DNA of 64,000 nucleotides from Nitrospira sp. CR1.3 (GTDB taxonomy: Bacteria; Nitrospirota; Nitrospiria; Nitrospirales; Nitrospiraceae): NCBI GenBank assembly GCA_014055525.1, contig WIAH01000001.1:186001-250000 (forward strand), written 5' to 3'. The translations under genes were made by a program, and so were the position numbers. This document shows positions 45,682-53,510 of this stretch, piece by piece. The stretch's first letter is position 1. Each line of letters opens with the position of its first letter. The notes beneath the pieces are model-generated. The model saw only the letters and a program-made list of their open reading frames with translations, was not told where the DNA came from and ran no database searches.

Positions 45682-46074
45682 TCACCCCATCACCGCCGAT
45701 CCATGATGATGGATCATCAACCACTCGTCTCCGATACGTTCGAAAAGATTCGTCGCGAGCACGCGCATCTGCTGCGGTTCATCCGATTGCTGGCTGGTGA
45801 TGTTCTCGACGCAGATCACCCAGGCCACATCCCCCGCCACTTGCACCGTGACCTCGGTGAGGGCAAACTTCATCGAGAAGGTATTATTAAAAATCAACAC
45901 CCAGGAGTCGCGGACGGAAGGCCAATCCGAACGAAGAGTCCAGCCGGGATGCACGCAGGTGACATACTCAAGATGTGCCCAGACCTCATCCATCTTAGCG
46001 ATGTCGAGCGATTCAAACGCGTCGTAAAAGCGCTGGTTGGCTCTGGTAACTTCTTCAATTCGCTGTTCGATCAC
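45682..46074 (-). CDS. NTF2-like/SnoaL family protein
   Basis: 130 residues with the NTF2-like cone fold pattern: EVTRANQRFYDAFESLDIAK, MDEVWAHLEYVTCVHPGW, VRDSWVLIFNNTFSMKFALT and VLATNLFERIGDEWLMIHHH. Stand-alone members of this group (SnoaL_3) are common in environmental bacteria and have been linked to small-molecule binding or isomerase activity, but the substrate here is unknown. It starts 11 bp from palindromic element C. Confidence 0.85.
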   Translation of the reverse strand: MIEQRIEEVTRANQRFYDAFESLDIAKMDEVWAHLEYVTCVHPGWTLRSDWPSVRDSWVLIFNNTFSMKFALTEVTVQVAGDVAWVICVENITSQQSDEPQQMRVLATNLFERIGDEWLMIHHHGSAVMG

Positions 46075-46084
46075 GCGTCCCCCT

Positions 46085-46271
46085 AGGAGTCTGTCCGAGC
46101 AATGCCTTTCTACTCCGGCAAACGATCTGCAGGCATCTGCGTCGTTCTCGGCCCGAAAAACTCCTCAATGTATTCCAGCGAATACGCCTCCGGTTTTTTC
46201 GAGCCTTGCGCCGCTCATCTGCCCGCACCTCCTTGGCCTCGCAACGAAGGATTACTCGAACAGAGACTCCT
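46085..46271. repeat. Palindromic intergenic element C (larger, related)
   Basis: 187 bp. Terminal arms AGGAGTCTGTCCGAGCAAT and, inverted, ATTACTCGAACAGAGACTCCT pair with a few mismatches; internal arms GGCATCTGCG / CGCTCATCTGCC and CCGAAAAAC / GGTTTTTTCG continue the palindrome. Its core shows TCGTTCTCG, CTCAATGTAT and AATACGCCTC, which match the reverse complement of copies A and B in order. It lies between two minus-strand genes. Confidence 0.75.
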
Positions 46272-46330
46272 GGCTGAGCGCGCTATCATACTGGAAACTG
46301 CCTAGGAGGGCGAGGACGAAACCGAGCAGA

Positions 46331-47236
46331 TCATGTTTGCGCAAGATTCCTCGTTCGGCGCTGCACCAACCAGACTCCAGCCAGAATCAGGCCTATTCCG
46401 GCGATCTCAACCCATCCCACCGATTCTTTCAGGATGACCGCGGAGAGCGCCACAGCCGCCACCGGGGTCAGATTCCCCAGGACAGACGCGCGCGAGGGCC
46501 CGATGCCCTTGACACCGAACAGCCATGCCTGCTGCGCAACGGCCGTGGCAAACACGATCAGATAGCCGAGCGCAAGCCAGTCTACTGCGCTGACAGAGGC
46601 CGCCCCTGCGCTTGTCATTTTTCGGTCCGTCCATAGCAGTGGGACCTGGAGCCCTGTCGCTACCAGCAACGTGGTCCAGTTCACGGTGAGGGCCGGGACC
46701 CGCTCCATGATTGCGCGGCTCCCGATGCTATAGAGCGCCCAACTCACGACGCCGAGGAAAACGAGCAGGCCGCCCAGAAGCGGCTGTTCTCCCGCGGCCT
46801 GATATCCTGCCACCGACACGAGCGAAACTCCCACGAAGGACAAAAGGCCGCCGGCCCAGACCAACCGAAGCGGAACGTCTTGAATCAAGAAGGCCGAGAG
46901 AAGGGCGGTGACGACGGGAGAGGACCCGATGATGACACCGGCTACCGCGCCGCTGACATAGTTGAGGCCCATCAGGATCAAGAGATGATTGCCGAGCACG
47001 CCGAGCCCGAGCCAAAAGAGCGTGCGAAGATCCGGCGATGTCAGCCCGGAGAGCGTGCCTTCCTGCCACCACCATGTCGTCAACAAGATGGCGAGGCCGC
47101 CGATGTCCCGCAGCACGGAGGCTTCGACCGCGGAGAACCCGCTGAGCGCGAGCTTCTGCGCGACGATCGATCCGCCCCAGAGGATTGCTGCGCTCGCAAT
47201 GGCCCCATATGCCAAACTGTTAGGAGGCCCAGACAT
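46331..47236 (-). CDS. EamA/DMT family transporter
   Basis: 301 residues from ATG 47236, ten membrane helices as two EamA repeats (first ~10-140, second ~155-290). Motifs: SAVEASVLRDIGGLAILLTT, GVIIGSSPVVTALLSAFLIQ, GPSRASVLGNLTPVAAVALS and AVILKESVGWVEIAGIGLIL. The drug/metabolite superfamily exports amino acids, nucleosides or other metabolites; the substrate cannot be told from sequence. The longer reading frame upstream of 47236 overlaps the kinase gene on the other strand and is not used. Confidence 0.9.
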   Translation of the reverse strand: MSGPPNSLAYGAIASAAILWGGSIVAQKLALSGFSAVEASVLRDIGGLAILLTTWWWQEGTLSGLTSPDLRTLFWLGLGVLGNHLLILMGLNYVSGAVAGVIIGSSPVVTALLSAFLIQDVPLRLVWAGGLLSFVGVSLVSVAGYQAAGEQPLLGGLLVFLGVVSWALYSIGSRAIMERVPALTVNWTTLLVATGLQVPLLWTDRKMTSAGAASVSAVDWLALGYLIVFATAVAQQAWLFGVKGIGPSRASVLGNLTPVAAVALSAVILKESVGWVEIAGIGLILAGVWLVQRRTRNLAQT

Positions 47237-47311
47237 GAGTAAGGGGATACAATCGTTTTTCGCACTCGTCAAGGAGTATTCCCGAGGACCCTCCTTCGAC
47301 GCCCGGTCACC

Positions 47312-47341
47312 TTGAACCTCCGAACTCGAATGGATCATAAT
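47312..47341 (+). promoter_or_regulatory. Promoter of the two-component cluster
   Basis: TTGAAC at 47312-47317, 18-bp spacer, CATAAT at 47336-47341 (5/6). Transcription would begin about 17 bases before ATG 47365. Confidence 0.55.
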
Positions 47342-47364
47342 TTTGCCTGAACGAGCACTCTGCC

Positions 47365-48882
47365 ATGACATCCACACAGAGAGAATGGTGGCGTGGCGCC
47401 GCCATGCTGCTGCTACTGACAGGGCTCTTTGTCCTGGACATCTATACACCTCTGGCTTTCGCCAACCATTTTCTCTATGCCCTCGTCATCCTTATCGCGA
47501 TCGGCTCGCGCTTTACGTGGATGCCGTCGGTTGCGGCCGGTCTCAGCACCGCACTGACGGTCACGGGCACAGTGCTCAGCCCCCGGATTCCTGACCTGCC
47601 GCTTTGGATCCCCGTCGGCAATCGCGCTTTCACCATTGTCATCATCTGGGTGCTGGCGTGGTTCGCGATGAAGCGCCGGGAGGCAGAAACGGCGCTGCAG
47701 AAGGTCAATGAGGGTCTGGAGGAAAAGGTGGCCGAGCGGACCAGACAACTCGCCGGAGTCAATCAGGCCTTGGTTTCCGAAGTGACTGAGCGCATGCAAA
47801 CCGAACAAGCGTTTCGACTCTCAGAAGGACGCCTCGCGGGGATTCTCGATATCGCCGAGGATGCGATCATTGTGATTGAGAAGGACCATTCGATCTCATT
47901 GTTTAACCAAGGGGCGGCGAGGTTGTTCGGCTATGGTCCTGACGAGGTACTGGGACGTCCGGTGGACATTCTGCTACCTGAACGGCACCGGACCAGCCAC
48001 TCCAATAACATTCAGGCATTCGCCCAGGCCCCGGAATCAGCGCGCCGCATGGCCCAGCGCCGGGAAGTCTTCGGTCTGAGAAAAGACGGGAAAGAGTTCC
48101 CTGCCGAAGCGAGTATTTCGAAGCTGACGGTCGGCGAAAAAACCACCTTTACCGTGATCCTGAGAGACATTACAGACCGCCTGCAGGCTGAGCGGCAGCT
48201 CCAGTCACTCACCACACAATTGATGACCGCTCAGGAAGAAGAACGCCGGCGTATCTCCCGCGAACTGCACGATGATATCAACCAACGCTTGGCTATCCTG
48301 GCCATCGAGATGGGCAACATAGAAACCGGCCCGGCTATTTCCCCCGATCAGGCTCGGCAGGCCTTTCAATCCTTGGCGCAACGGCTGGCGGCAATCTCCG
48401 ATGATGTCCGACGCATCGCTTATCGTTTCCACTCTTCGATCCTGGATGACCTGGGCCTCTCCGCTGCGCTCAAGCAGTTGACCGACGAGTTTTCCACCGG
48501 AACCGGCATCAAGACCGTCGTCGTGCAGGAAGATCTGAAGGACCCGTTTCCACGAGATATCTCGTCGTGCCTGTACCGGATTGCGCAGGAATGTCTGACG
48601 AACGTCAGGCGCCATGCAAAGGCTTCACGGGTCGAACTCGAATTGACCTGTGACGGCTCCGCGGTTACGCTGTCGGTTCAAGACGCCGGGGTGGGTTTCG
48701 ATCTCGAGCGGATCCGCTCTCGTCACCTCGGCCTGGGGCTCATCAATATGCGCGAACGCGTGCGCTCGGTTCATGGCAAGTTCGAGATCGTATCCCAACC
48801 GGGCCACGGCACCCAAGTATCCGTCGTCATACCTCTCCCGGGAGCATATCATGAAGAAACCACGAGTCCTGCTGGCGGATGA
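47365..48882 (+). CDS. NarL-type sensor histidine kinase with PAS domain
   Basis: 505 residues. Three or four membrane helices fill residues ~10-102 with no sizeable periplasmic loop, so the signal is probably membrane-borne or cytoplasmic. Then a coiled coil (~105-155), a PAS domain (~155-272: DIAEDAIIVIEKDHSISLFN, FGYGPDEVLGRPVDILLPER), a HisKA_3 domain with phospho-His302 (RRRISRELHDDINQRLAI), and an HATPase with DAGVGFD and GLGLINMRERV. The gene overlaps the response regulator by 32 bp, so they are a cognate pair. Confidence 0.94.
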   Translation: MTSTQREWWRGAAMLLLLTGLFVLDIYTPLAFANHFLYALVILIAIGSRFTWMPSVAAGLSTALTVTGTVLSPRIPDLPLWIPVGNRAFTIVIIWVLAWFAMKRREAETALQKVNEGLEEKVAERTRQLAGVNQALVSEVTERMQTEQAFRLSEGRLAGILDIAEDAIIVIEKDHSISLFNQGAARLFGYGPDEVLGRPVDILLPERHRTSHSNNIQAFAQAPESARRMAQRREVFGLRKDGKEFPAEASISKLTVGEKTTFTVILRDITDRLQAERQLQSLTTQLMTAQEEERRRISRELHDDINQRLAILAIEMGNIETGPAISPDQARQAFQSLAQRLAAISDDVRRIAYRFHSSILDDLGLSAALKQLTDEFSTGTGIKTVVVQEDLKDPFPRDISSCLYRIAQECLTNVRRHAKASRVELELTCDGSAVTLSVQDAGVGFDLERIRSRHLGLGLINMRERVRSVHGKFEIVSQPGHGTQVSVVIPLPGAYHEETTSPAGG

Positions 48883-49495
48883 CCATACCCTCGTGCTCGA
48901 GGGATTCAAAAAGCTGTTGGAAGAGCACTGTGAACTGGTCGGAACCGCCGAAGACGGACGGACGCTGATTGAGACCGCTGAACATCTTCACCCGGACCTG
49001 GTGTTACTGGATATTGCCATGCCGCGGCTCAACGGGATCGATGCGGCCAAGAAGCTCAAGAAACTCTTTCCGGAATTGAAACTTATCTTCGTCACCATGC
49101 ACGCCGATACCGCATACATCAACGAGGCCTTCAAGGCCGGGGCCTCCGGGTACCTCCTTAAACGATCGGCCGGGAAAGAACTGGTGCAGGCAATCCAATG
49201 CGTCATGGGCGGCAATTACTATGTCACCCCGCTGATCACAAAAGACGTCATCAGCTCGTTTCTGACCCCCGGACAACCCCGGATACCGGGGGCAGACGAC
49301 TTGACCATGAGACAACGCGAGATTCTTCAACTTGTAGCGGAGGGATTCTCAGCCAAAGAAATCGCCGCTCAACTGAAGGTCTCCCATAGGACCGTGGAAT
49401 TTCACAAGGCCAAGATCATGGAGCTCCTGAATCTTCATACGACCGCCGACCTGGTGAAGTACGCCGTCGCGCATGGCTTAGTCACCACATCGTAA
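48851..49495 (+). CDS. NarL/FixJ-type response regulator
   Basis: 214 residues from ATG 48851, within the end of the kinase gene. The receiver (1-~120) has DD at 10-11, the phospho-Asp in LVLLDIAMP and Lys in GYLLKRS. The LuxR HTH follows (LTMRQREILQLVAEGFSAKE, VSHRTVEFHKAKIMELL). It is the output of the kinase at 47365. The targets are unknown; the efflux operon 1.5 kb downstream is one candidate. Confidence 0.95.
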   Translation: MKKPRVLLADDHTLVLEGFKKLLEEHCELVGTAEDGRTLIETAEHLHPDLVLLDIAMPRLNGIDAAKKLKKLFPELKLIFVTMHADTAYINEAFKAGASGYLLKRSAGKELVQAIQCVMGGNYYVTPLITKDVISSFLTPGQPRIPGADDLTMRQREILQLVAEGFSAKEIAAQLKVSHRTVEFHKAKIMELLNLHTTADLVKYAVAHGLVTTS

Positions 49496-49671
49496 TCACC
49501 GCCGCCGAACGCGCTTCGTTCCATCGAAAACCACCTCTACCGTAGTCACTCTGCTGGAAACTGGTAGTTTCCACCGATCCTGCCGGTAGCCTTCCGCTCT
49601 CTGCGCGAACCATCGAGCGAGTACAGTATCGGAAGCACGTGGCGCACTTAACCCTTCATCGAGGCGAACCG

Positions 49672-50067
49672 ATGAGACGTCTACGCATTCTGCTTGCAGA
49701 CGATCAGGCGCAGATTCTCGCCATGCTTCAGGCGCTATTGGAGCCCGAGTATCAGGTTGTCGGAACAGCAGCGGACGGGCCGACGGCGATCGAGGCTGCC
49801 CGGGTTCTGCGTCCGGACATCATGCTGACCGACGTCGACATGCCAATTATGAACGGGATCGAGGCGGCGCGAGAAATTCACAAAACGCTCCCCGATTGCC
49901 GTGTCATCTTTTACAGCTCTCACGGCGAACCGGAAACGATGGCCGCCGCGTTTGCTGCAGGAGCTTCGGGATACTTGATTAAGGGTTCGGCCCACTCGCT
50001 GCTTTCGTCGATTCGATCCGTCGTTCAGCATGTATGGTGCGCCGACCACGATGTCGTGATGGGCTGA
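49672..50067 (+). CDS. Stand-alone receiver protein
   Basis: 131 residues from ATG 49672 (GAGGCG upstream); GTG 49639 is in frame but less likely. A complete receiver: DD at 9-10, phospho-Asp in IMLTDVDMP, Thr/Ser in VIFYSSH and Lys in GYLIKGS. No DNA-binding domain follows; after ~115 residues there is a short tail. It resembles the receiver of NarL proteins and may compete for, or relay, phosphate from the kinase at 47365. Confidence 0.9.
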   Translation: MRRLRILLADDQAQILAMLQALLEPEYQVVGTAADGPTAIEAARVLRPDIMLTDVDMPIMNGIEAAREIHKTLPDCRVIFYSSHGEPETMAAAFAAGASGYLIKGSAHSLLSSIRSVVQHVWCADHDVVMG

Positions 50068-50097
50068 TCGGACCGATCCGCCGACGTTCGGTTTTGT

Positions 50098-50388
50098 ATG
50101 GATGAGCCAAGGATTGAAAAGCGCGCCATGCCAATGAGGTGCCCCCGCTGCCAGAGCTTCGTGATCGAGGAGGTCTTTGTCGATTATGGATCCGGCACCT
50201 CCACGATGTCCTTCTCGGGATATCGCTGCATCATCTGCGGAGACATCGGGGATGCGACAATTCTAGAGCATCGAACCGCACAGCCGTTTCCTCTATCCAG
50301 GAAACAGCGACGGCGTAGGCCGCAGCCGAGGGAACGGAAAGGCTATTGGTCCGCACGGGGCGATGAGCCGGGAACATGCCATGCATGA
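50098..50388 (+). CDS. Small zinc-ribbon-like protein
   Basis: 96 residues from ATG 50098 (ATG 50128 or 50134 possible). Two knuckles, CPRC and CIIC, about 33 residues apart, enclose a short beta sheet (FVIEEVFVDYGSGTSTMSFS) as in a four-Cys zinc ribbon. The C-terminal ~40 residues are basic (RKQRRRRPQPRERKG). It overlaps the next receiver gene by 13 bp if that starts at 50376. No function known; small proteins of this pattern seem frequent near signalling genes in such genomes, which I state from memory. Confidence 0.68.
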   Translation: MDEPRIEKRAMPMRCPRCQSFVIEEVFVDYGSGTSTMSFSGYRCIICGDIGDATILEHRTAQPFPLSRKQRRRRPQPRERKGYWSARGDEPGTCHA

Positions 50389-50861
50389 AAGAGTCATCGG
50401 CCATGCAAACTGAATCACCCACCGAGGAGGCATGGACCTCAATGGGGAGGACGTCTCTGGGGCGACGCATCCTGGTAATCGATCATGATGACGATCTTCG
50501 CGGAATTCTCTGCGACCGGCTCAGCGCCCTCGGCTTTGAAGTGGCGGCGGCGAGCGATAGCATCTCGGGCCTCTCGCGGATCTCCCGCGACCATGAAACA
50601 ACTCCCTTTCACGGACTGCTCGTGGAACTGCATATGCCGATCCTTGGGGGATTGGCTGTGCTCCAAGAGATGCGCGAGCGTTTCCCCGCGGTCCCGGTCA
50701 TCGTCATGTCCGACTCCATCCACGTCGCCAAGCTTCGACAGGCTATGAATGCCGGCGCAAAGGAGTATCTCGTCAAGCCGTTCGATTCGGAGCTCTTCCG
50801 GCTCAAGTGTTTGAACGTGTTTCTCGACGGAAGGGAACCGACAGGGACAGCGCCGCAATGA
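50376..50861 (+). CDS. Receiver protein with Glu at the phosphorylation site
   Basis: 161 residues from ATG 50376; ATG 50403 would give 152. The receiver spans ~30-150, with DHDDD as the acidic pocket, VIVMSDS and the conserved Lys in EYLVKPF. The phosphorylation position reads GLLVELHMP: Glu84 (numbered from 50376) replaces Asp. Such a change can mimic a permanently phosphorylated receiver or simply end phosphotransfer. No output domain. The role with the other two regulators is unknown. Confidence 0.85.
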   Translation: MPCMKESSAMQTESPTEEAWTSMGRTSLGRRILVIDHDDDLRGILCDRLSALGFEVAAASDSISGLSRISRDHETTPFHGLLVELHMPILGGLAVLQEMRERFPAVPVIVMSDSIHVAKLRQAMNAGAKEYLVKPFDSELFRLKCLNVFLDGREPTGTAPQ

Positions 50862-50980
50862 CATGCTCGCCGCCTCCTCTCACTGGACCATGATACGAAC
50901 GCTCTTCGTTTGCGCCTTGCCGGATCGGCCCGAACTCACGTAGTCCCAAGACGGATAACCCGGTCGAAAAAGGGTTCTTT

Positions 50981-52267
50981 ATGATAAACCGACGGCTTTC
51001 TTCGCTCATCTGTGTGACTCTCACGCTCCCGCTGAGCCTTATGTTCCTTCGTTCCGAGGCGGCTGAACCGTCCGAGATTCCGGTGTACCAACTCGGCGCC
51101 ATCGTCGACTTGGCGCTCGCGAGAAACCCTCTCGTGTCCTCTGCTGAAGGACACATCGATAACCAGCGTGGCCAACAGACCGCCGCCGGGGCTTATCCCA
51201 ATCCGACCGTTATCGGCAGCATGGGCTACGGTGAAATTCGCGACACGGGCCGCGCGAATATCCGGGACTCGCTCGATCGTGAGTCGCTTGTCGAATACAA
51301 CGTGATCGTCGGACAGCCGGTGGAATGGCCGGCTATGCGCGCCGCCCGCCAGCGCGTGGCGGACGCGGGACTGGCGACGGCCAATGCTGGCCTATCGGAA
51401 ACCAGATTGAATCTGACGACGCAGGTCAAAGTCGCATTCTATGATCTACTGCTGGCTCAGCAAGACGCGGGACTGGCGCGACAGAATCTCGATATCGTCG
51501 AAGGGGTGGCCAGAATCGTCAAAGCCAGGGTGAAGTCTGGCGAAGCGCCGCAATTTGAATCGATCAAGGCCGAAGTTGAAGTCCTGAAGGCCAGGCAACT
51601 CCTTGTGCGGGCGGATAACGCGGTCCGGGTGAATCGTGTGGTGGTCGATACCCTGACTGGTGGCGCGCTCGGATCTTCTTATGTCGTCCAGGGCGACTTC
51701 ATGGCAATGTCCAGGGAATTGCGCATCGACGGGCTGATGGCTCGGATGGCGCAGGAGCATCCGACCATCCGGCGCCTTTTGCAATCCGTTGAACAATCGG
51801 ATTGGAAAATCGAGTTCGAGCGGCAGTCACGGGTGCCGAATGTCACGGTAAACGGAAGTTATTGGCGGGAAATCGGACGGGAGGCCGTTCAAGGAGGCCT
51901 TTCCCTCCCGGTGCCGCTCTGGTACCGCCGACAGGGGGAAATCGCATCGTCACTAGGAACCAAGCGCCGGGAGGAAGCGGAACTCCTGCGGGCCCGCAAC
52001 GACTTGGCGAGAGCCGTTCATCAGCACTATCAGGATGCCCGCACCACCGCCGAACTGATCGACGTGTTCGACAAGGGCCTCCTGAAGCAGGCGCAGGAAG
52101 CTCTCAGGCTCGCGCAGTTCAGTTTTCAGCAAGGCGCCTCCAGCCTCTTGGAGGTCTTCGACGCCCAGCGCGTGCAGCGGCAGATCCAGATGGATTACGC
52201 CCAAGCGCGGTACGAATTGTCGGTCTCACTGGCTCGGCTTGAGCGGGCGGTCGGTGGGGCGCTATGA
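50981..52267 (+). CDS. TolC-family outer membrane efflux protein (CzcC/CusC-like)
   Basis: 428 residues, signal peptide ~1-27 (LICVTLTLPLSLMFLRSEAA). Two OEP repeats with long helices (LVSSAEGHIDNQRGQQTAAG, PNPTVIGSMGY; later DLARAVHQHYQDARTTAELI, FSFQQGASSLLEVFDAQR). It forms the outer-membrane channel of the tripartite pump encoded with the next two genes. The gap to the adaptor gene is 49 bp. A small hairpin AACCC...GGGTT with GGTCGAAAAA in the loop lies just before the ATG. Confidence 0.9.
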   Translation: MINRRLSSLICVTLTLPLSLMFLRSEAAEPSEIPVYQLGAIVDLALARNPLVSSAEGHIDNQRGQQTAAGAYPNPTVIGSMGYGEIRDTGRANIRDSLDRESLVEYNVIVGQPVEWPAMRAARQRVADAGLATANAGLSETRLNLTTQVKVAFYDLLLAQQDAGLARQNLDIVEGVARIVKARVKSGEAPQFESIKAEVEVLKARQLLVRADNAVRVNRVVVDTLTGGALGSSYVVQGDFMAMSRELRIDGLMARMAQEHPTIRRLLQSVEQSDWKIEFERQSRVPNVTVNGSYWREIGREAVQGGLSLPVPLWYRRQGEIASSLGTKRREEAELLRARNDLARAVHQHYQDARTTAELIDVFDKGLLKQAQEALRLAQFSFQQGASSLLEVFDAQRVQRQIQMDYAQARYELSVSLARLERAVGGAL

Positions 52268-52316
52268 TGCGTGAGGGTTGCTTCAGATTCCTGCGGCGCA
52301 GACCGGAAGGCGCATC

Positions 52317-53510
52317 ATGAGCGCTCCCACTCGTCATCCCTTCCTCTTAGTCTCTTGGCTACTCGCGAGCGTCGTGACGGCGGGAACCGGCTGCGACAGC
52401 GCTCCCAGCAATGCGGTCGTGCCCAAACCGTCGACCAACGCCGCGGCTGCCGGAGTCGTAGTCCTGTCGGCGGAGGACTCGTCGCGCGTGGGGCTCGTCG
52501 TTCAGCCGGTCGCTCGCAGCGAGTTTCGGACCCACCGGGAATTTCCCGCAATCGTGCAACCCAACCAGCGTGCGATGGCGGACATTACAACCCTCGTCCG
52601 TGGTCGGGTCGTCGACGTCTACGCCGATCTCGGCCAACAGGTGGAAGCCAATGCGCTACTGGCCATTTTGTACAGTAGCGAGTTGGGGCTGGCTCAATCG
52701 GGCTATTTGAAGTCGCAGGCCAAGCTCCATGTCGCCGAGCAGGCCTACGCACGGGCAAAATTTCTGCTGCAGGAGAAGGTCATCGGCGAGGCCGAGGCTC
52801 AACGCCGAAAGGCCGAACTGCTCAGCATGCAGGCGGAGGCTCATGAAGCGCGGGATCACTTGAAATTACTCGGCATGAATGATGAAGAGTTCCGTCGCCT
52901 CGACCAGAGCCGGACGATCCGATCTCACGTCCCCATTGTCGCGCCCTTCGCCGGACGGATCATCGGACGCAACTTGACTCGGGGTGAAGTGGTCGAAACG
53001 ACTGAGAAACTCTTTGTGGTTGCCGACCTGTCCGAGGTCTGGGTGCGGGCGAACATTCCGGAGAAAGACATCCCCTTCGTCCACTCCGTTCACGCCTCCG
53101 GCGGCACCCAGGCGGACGTGCGGATCAATGCCTATCCGAAAGAGATCTTCAAAGGCACGATCACGTACGTGGGCGATGTGTTGGACCCCGCCACGCGCAC
53201 GATGCAACTCCGACTCGAGCTTCCTAATCCGGAAGGCCGGCTCAAACCCGAAATGTTCGCCACCATTCGCCTCTACTCCGAACCGCAACCGGACCGACTG
53301 GCCTTGCCGGAATCGGCGCTGCAACGGGATCACGATCGAACCTTCGTCTTCGTGCGGCGCAACGAGAGCGAGTACGAGGTCCGCGACGTCCAGATCGGCG
53401 AATCCAACGGAGCCCTTACCACGATTCTCGGCGGCCTGAGCGAAGGAGATCCGGTCGTGACGCAAGGCGCGTTCGTCTTGAAGTCGGAGCTCCTGAAGAA
53501 GCAGGCCTGA
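52317..53510 (+). CDS. RND efflux periplasmic adaptor (CusB/CzcB-like), lipoprotein
   Basis: 397 residues from ATG 52317 with GGAAGG upstream. A lipoprotein signal ends at TAGTGC (Cys25). Barrel-sandwich halves (TLVRGRVVDVYADLGQQVEA and IVAPFAGRIIGRNLTRGEVV) enclose a helical hairpin; a beta-barrel (VWVRANIPEKDIPFVHSVHA) follows. It links the inner-membrane pump to the TolC-type channel. No Met-rich metal site as in CusB and no C-terminal His-rich extension was seen. Its stop overlaps the next start (TGATG). Confidence 0.9.
   Translation: MSAPTRHPFLLVSWLLASVVTAGTGCDSAPSNAVVPKPSTNAAAAGVVVLSAEDSSRVGLVVQPVARSEFRTHREFPAIVQPNQRAMADITTLVRGRVVDVYADLGQQVEANALLAILYSSELGLAQSGYLKSQAKLHVAEQAYARAKFLLQEKVIGEAEAQRRKAELLSMQAEAHEARDHLKLLGMNDEEFRRLDQSRTIRSHVPIVAPFAGRIIGRNLTRGEVVETTEKLFVVADLSEVWVRANIPEKDIPFVHSVHASGGTQADVRINAYPKEIFKGTITYVGDVLDPATRTMQLRLELPNPEGRLKPEMFATIRLYSEPQPDRLALPESALQRDHDRTFVFVRRNESEYEVRDVQIGESNGALTTILGGLSEGDPVVTQGAFVLKSELLKKQA

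Noticed and set aside
45560-45685. Hairpins between 45499 and 45685 as terminators
   Set aside because: AATGCC...GGCATT and GTGAAC...GTTCAC stems exist but neither is followed by a T run on either strand.
45439-46086. Plus-strand open frame over the NTF2-like gene
   Set aside because: It is antisense to a clear NTF2-like protein and has no recognisable features of its own.
47237-47449. Upstream extension of the EamA transporter
   Set aside because: It runs into the kinase gene on the other strand and adds no family-like residues; the ten-helix protein starts at 47236.
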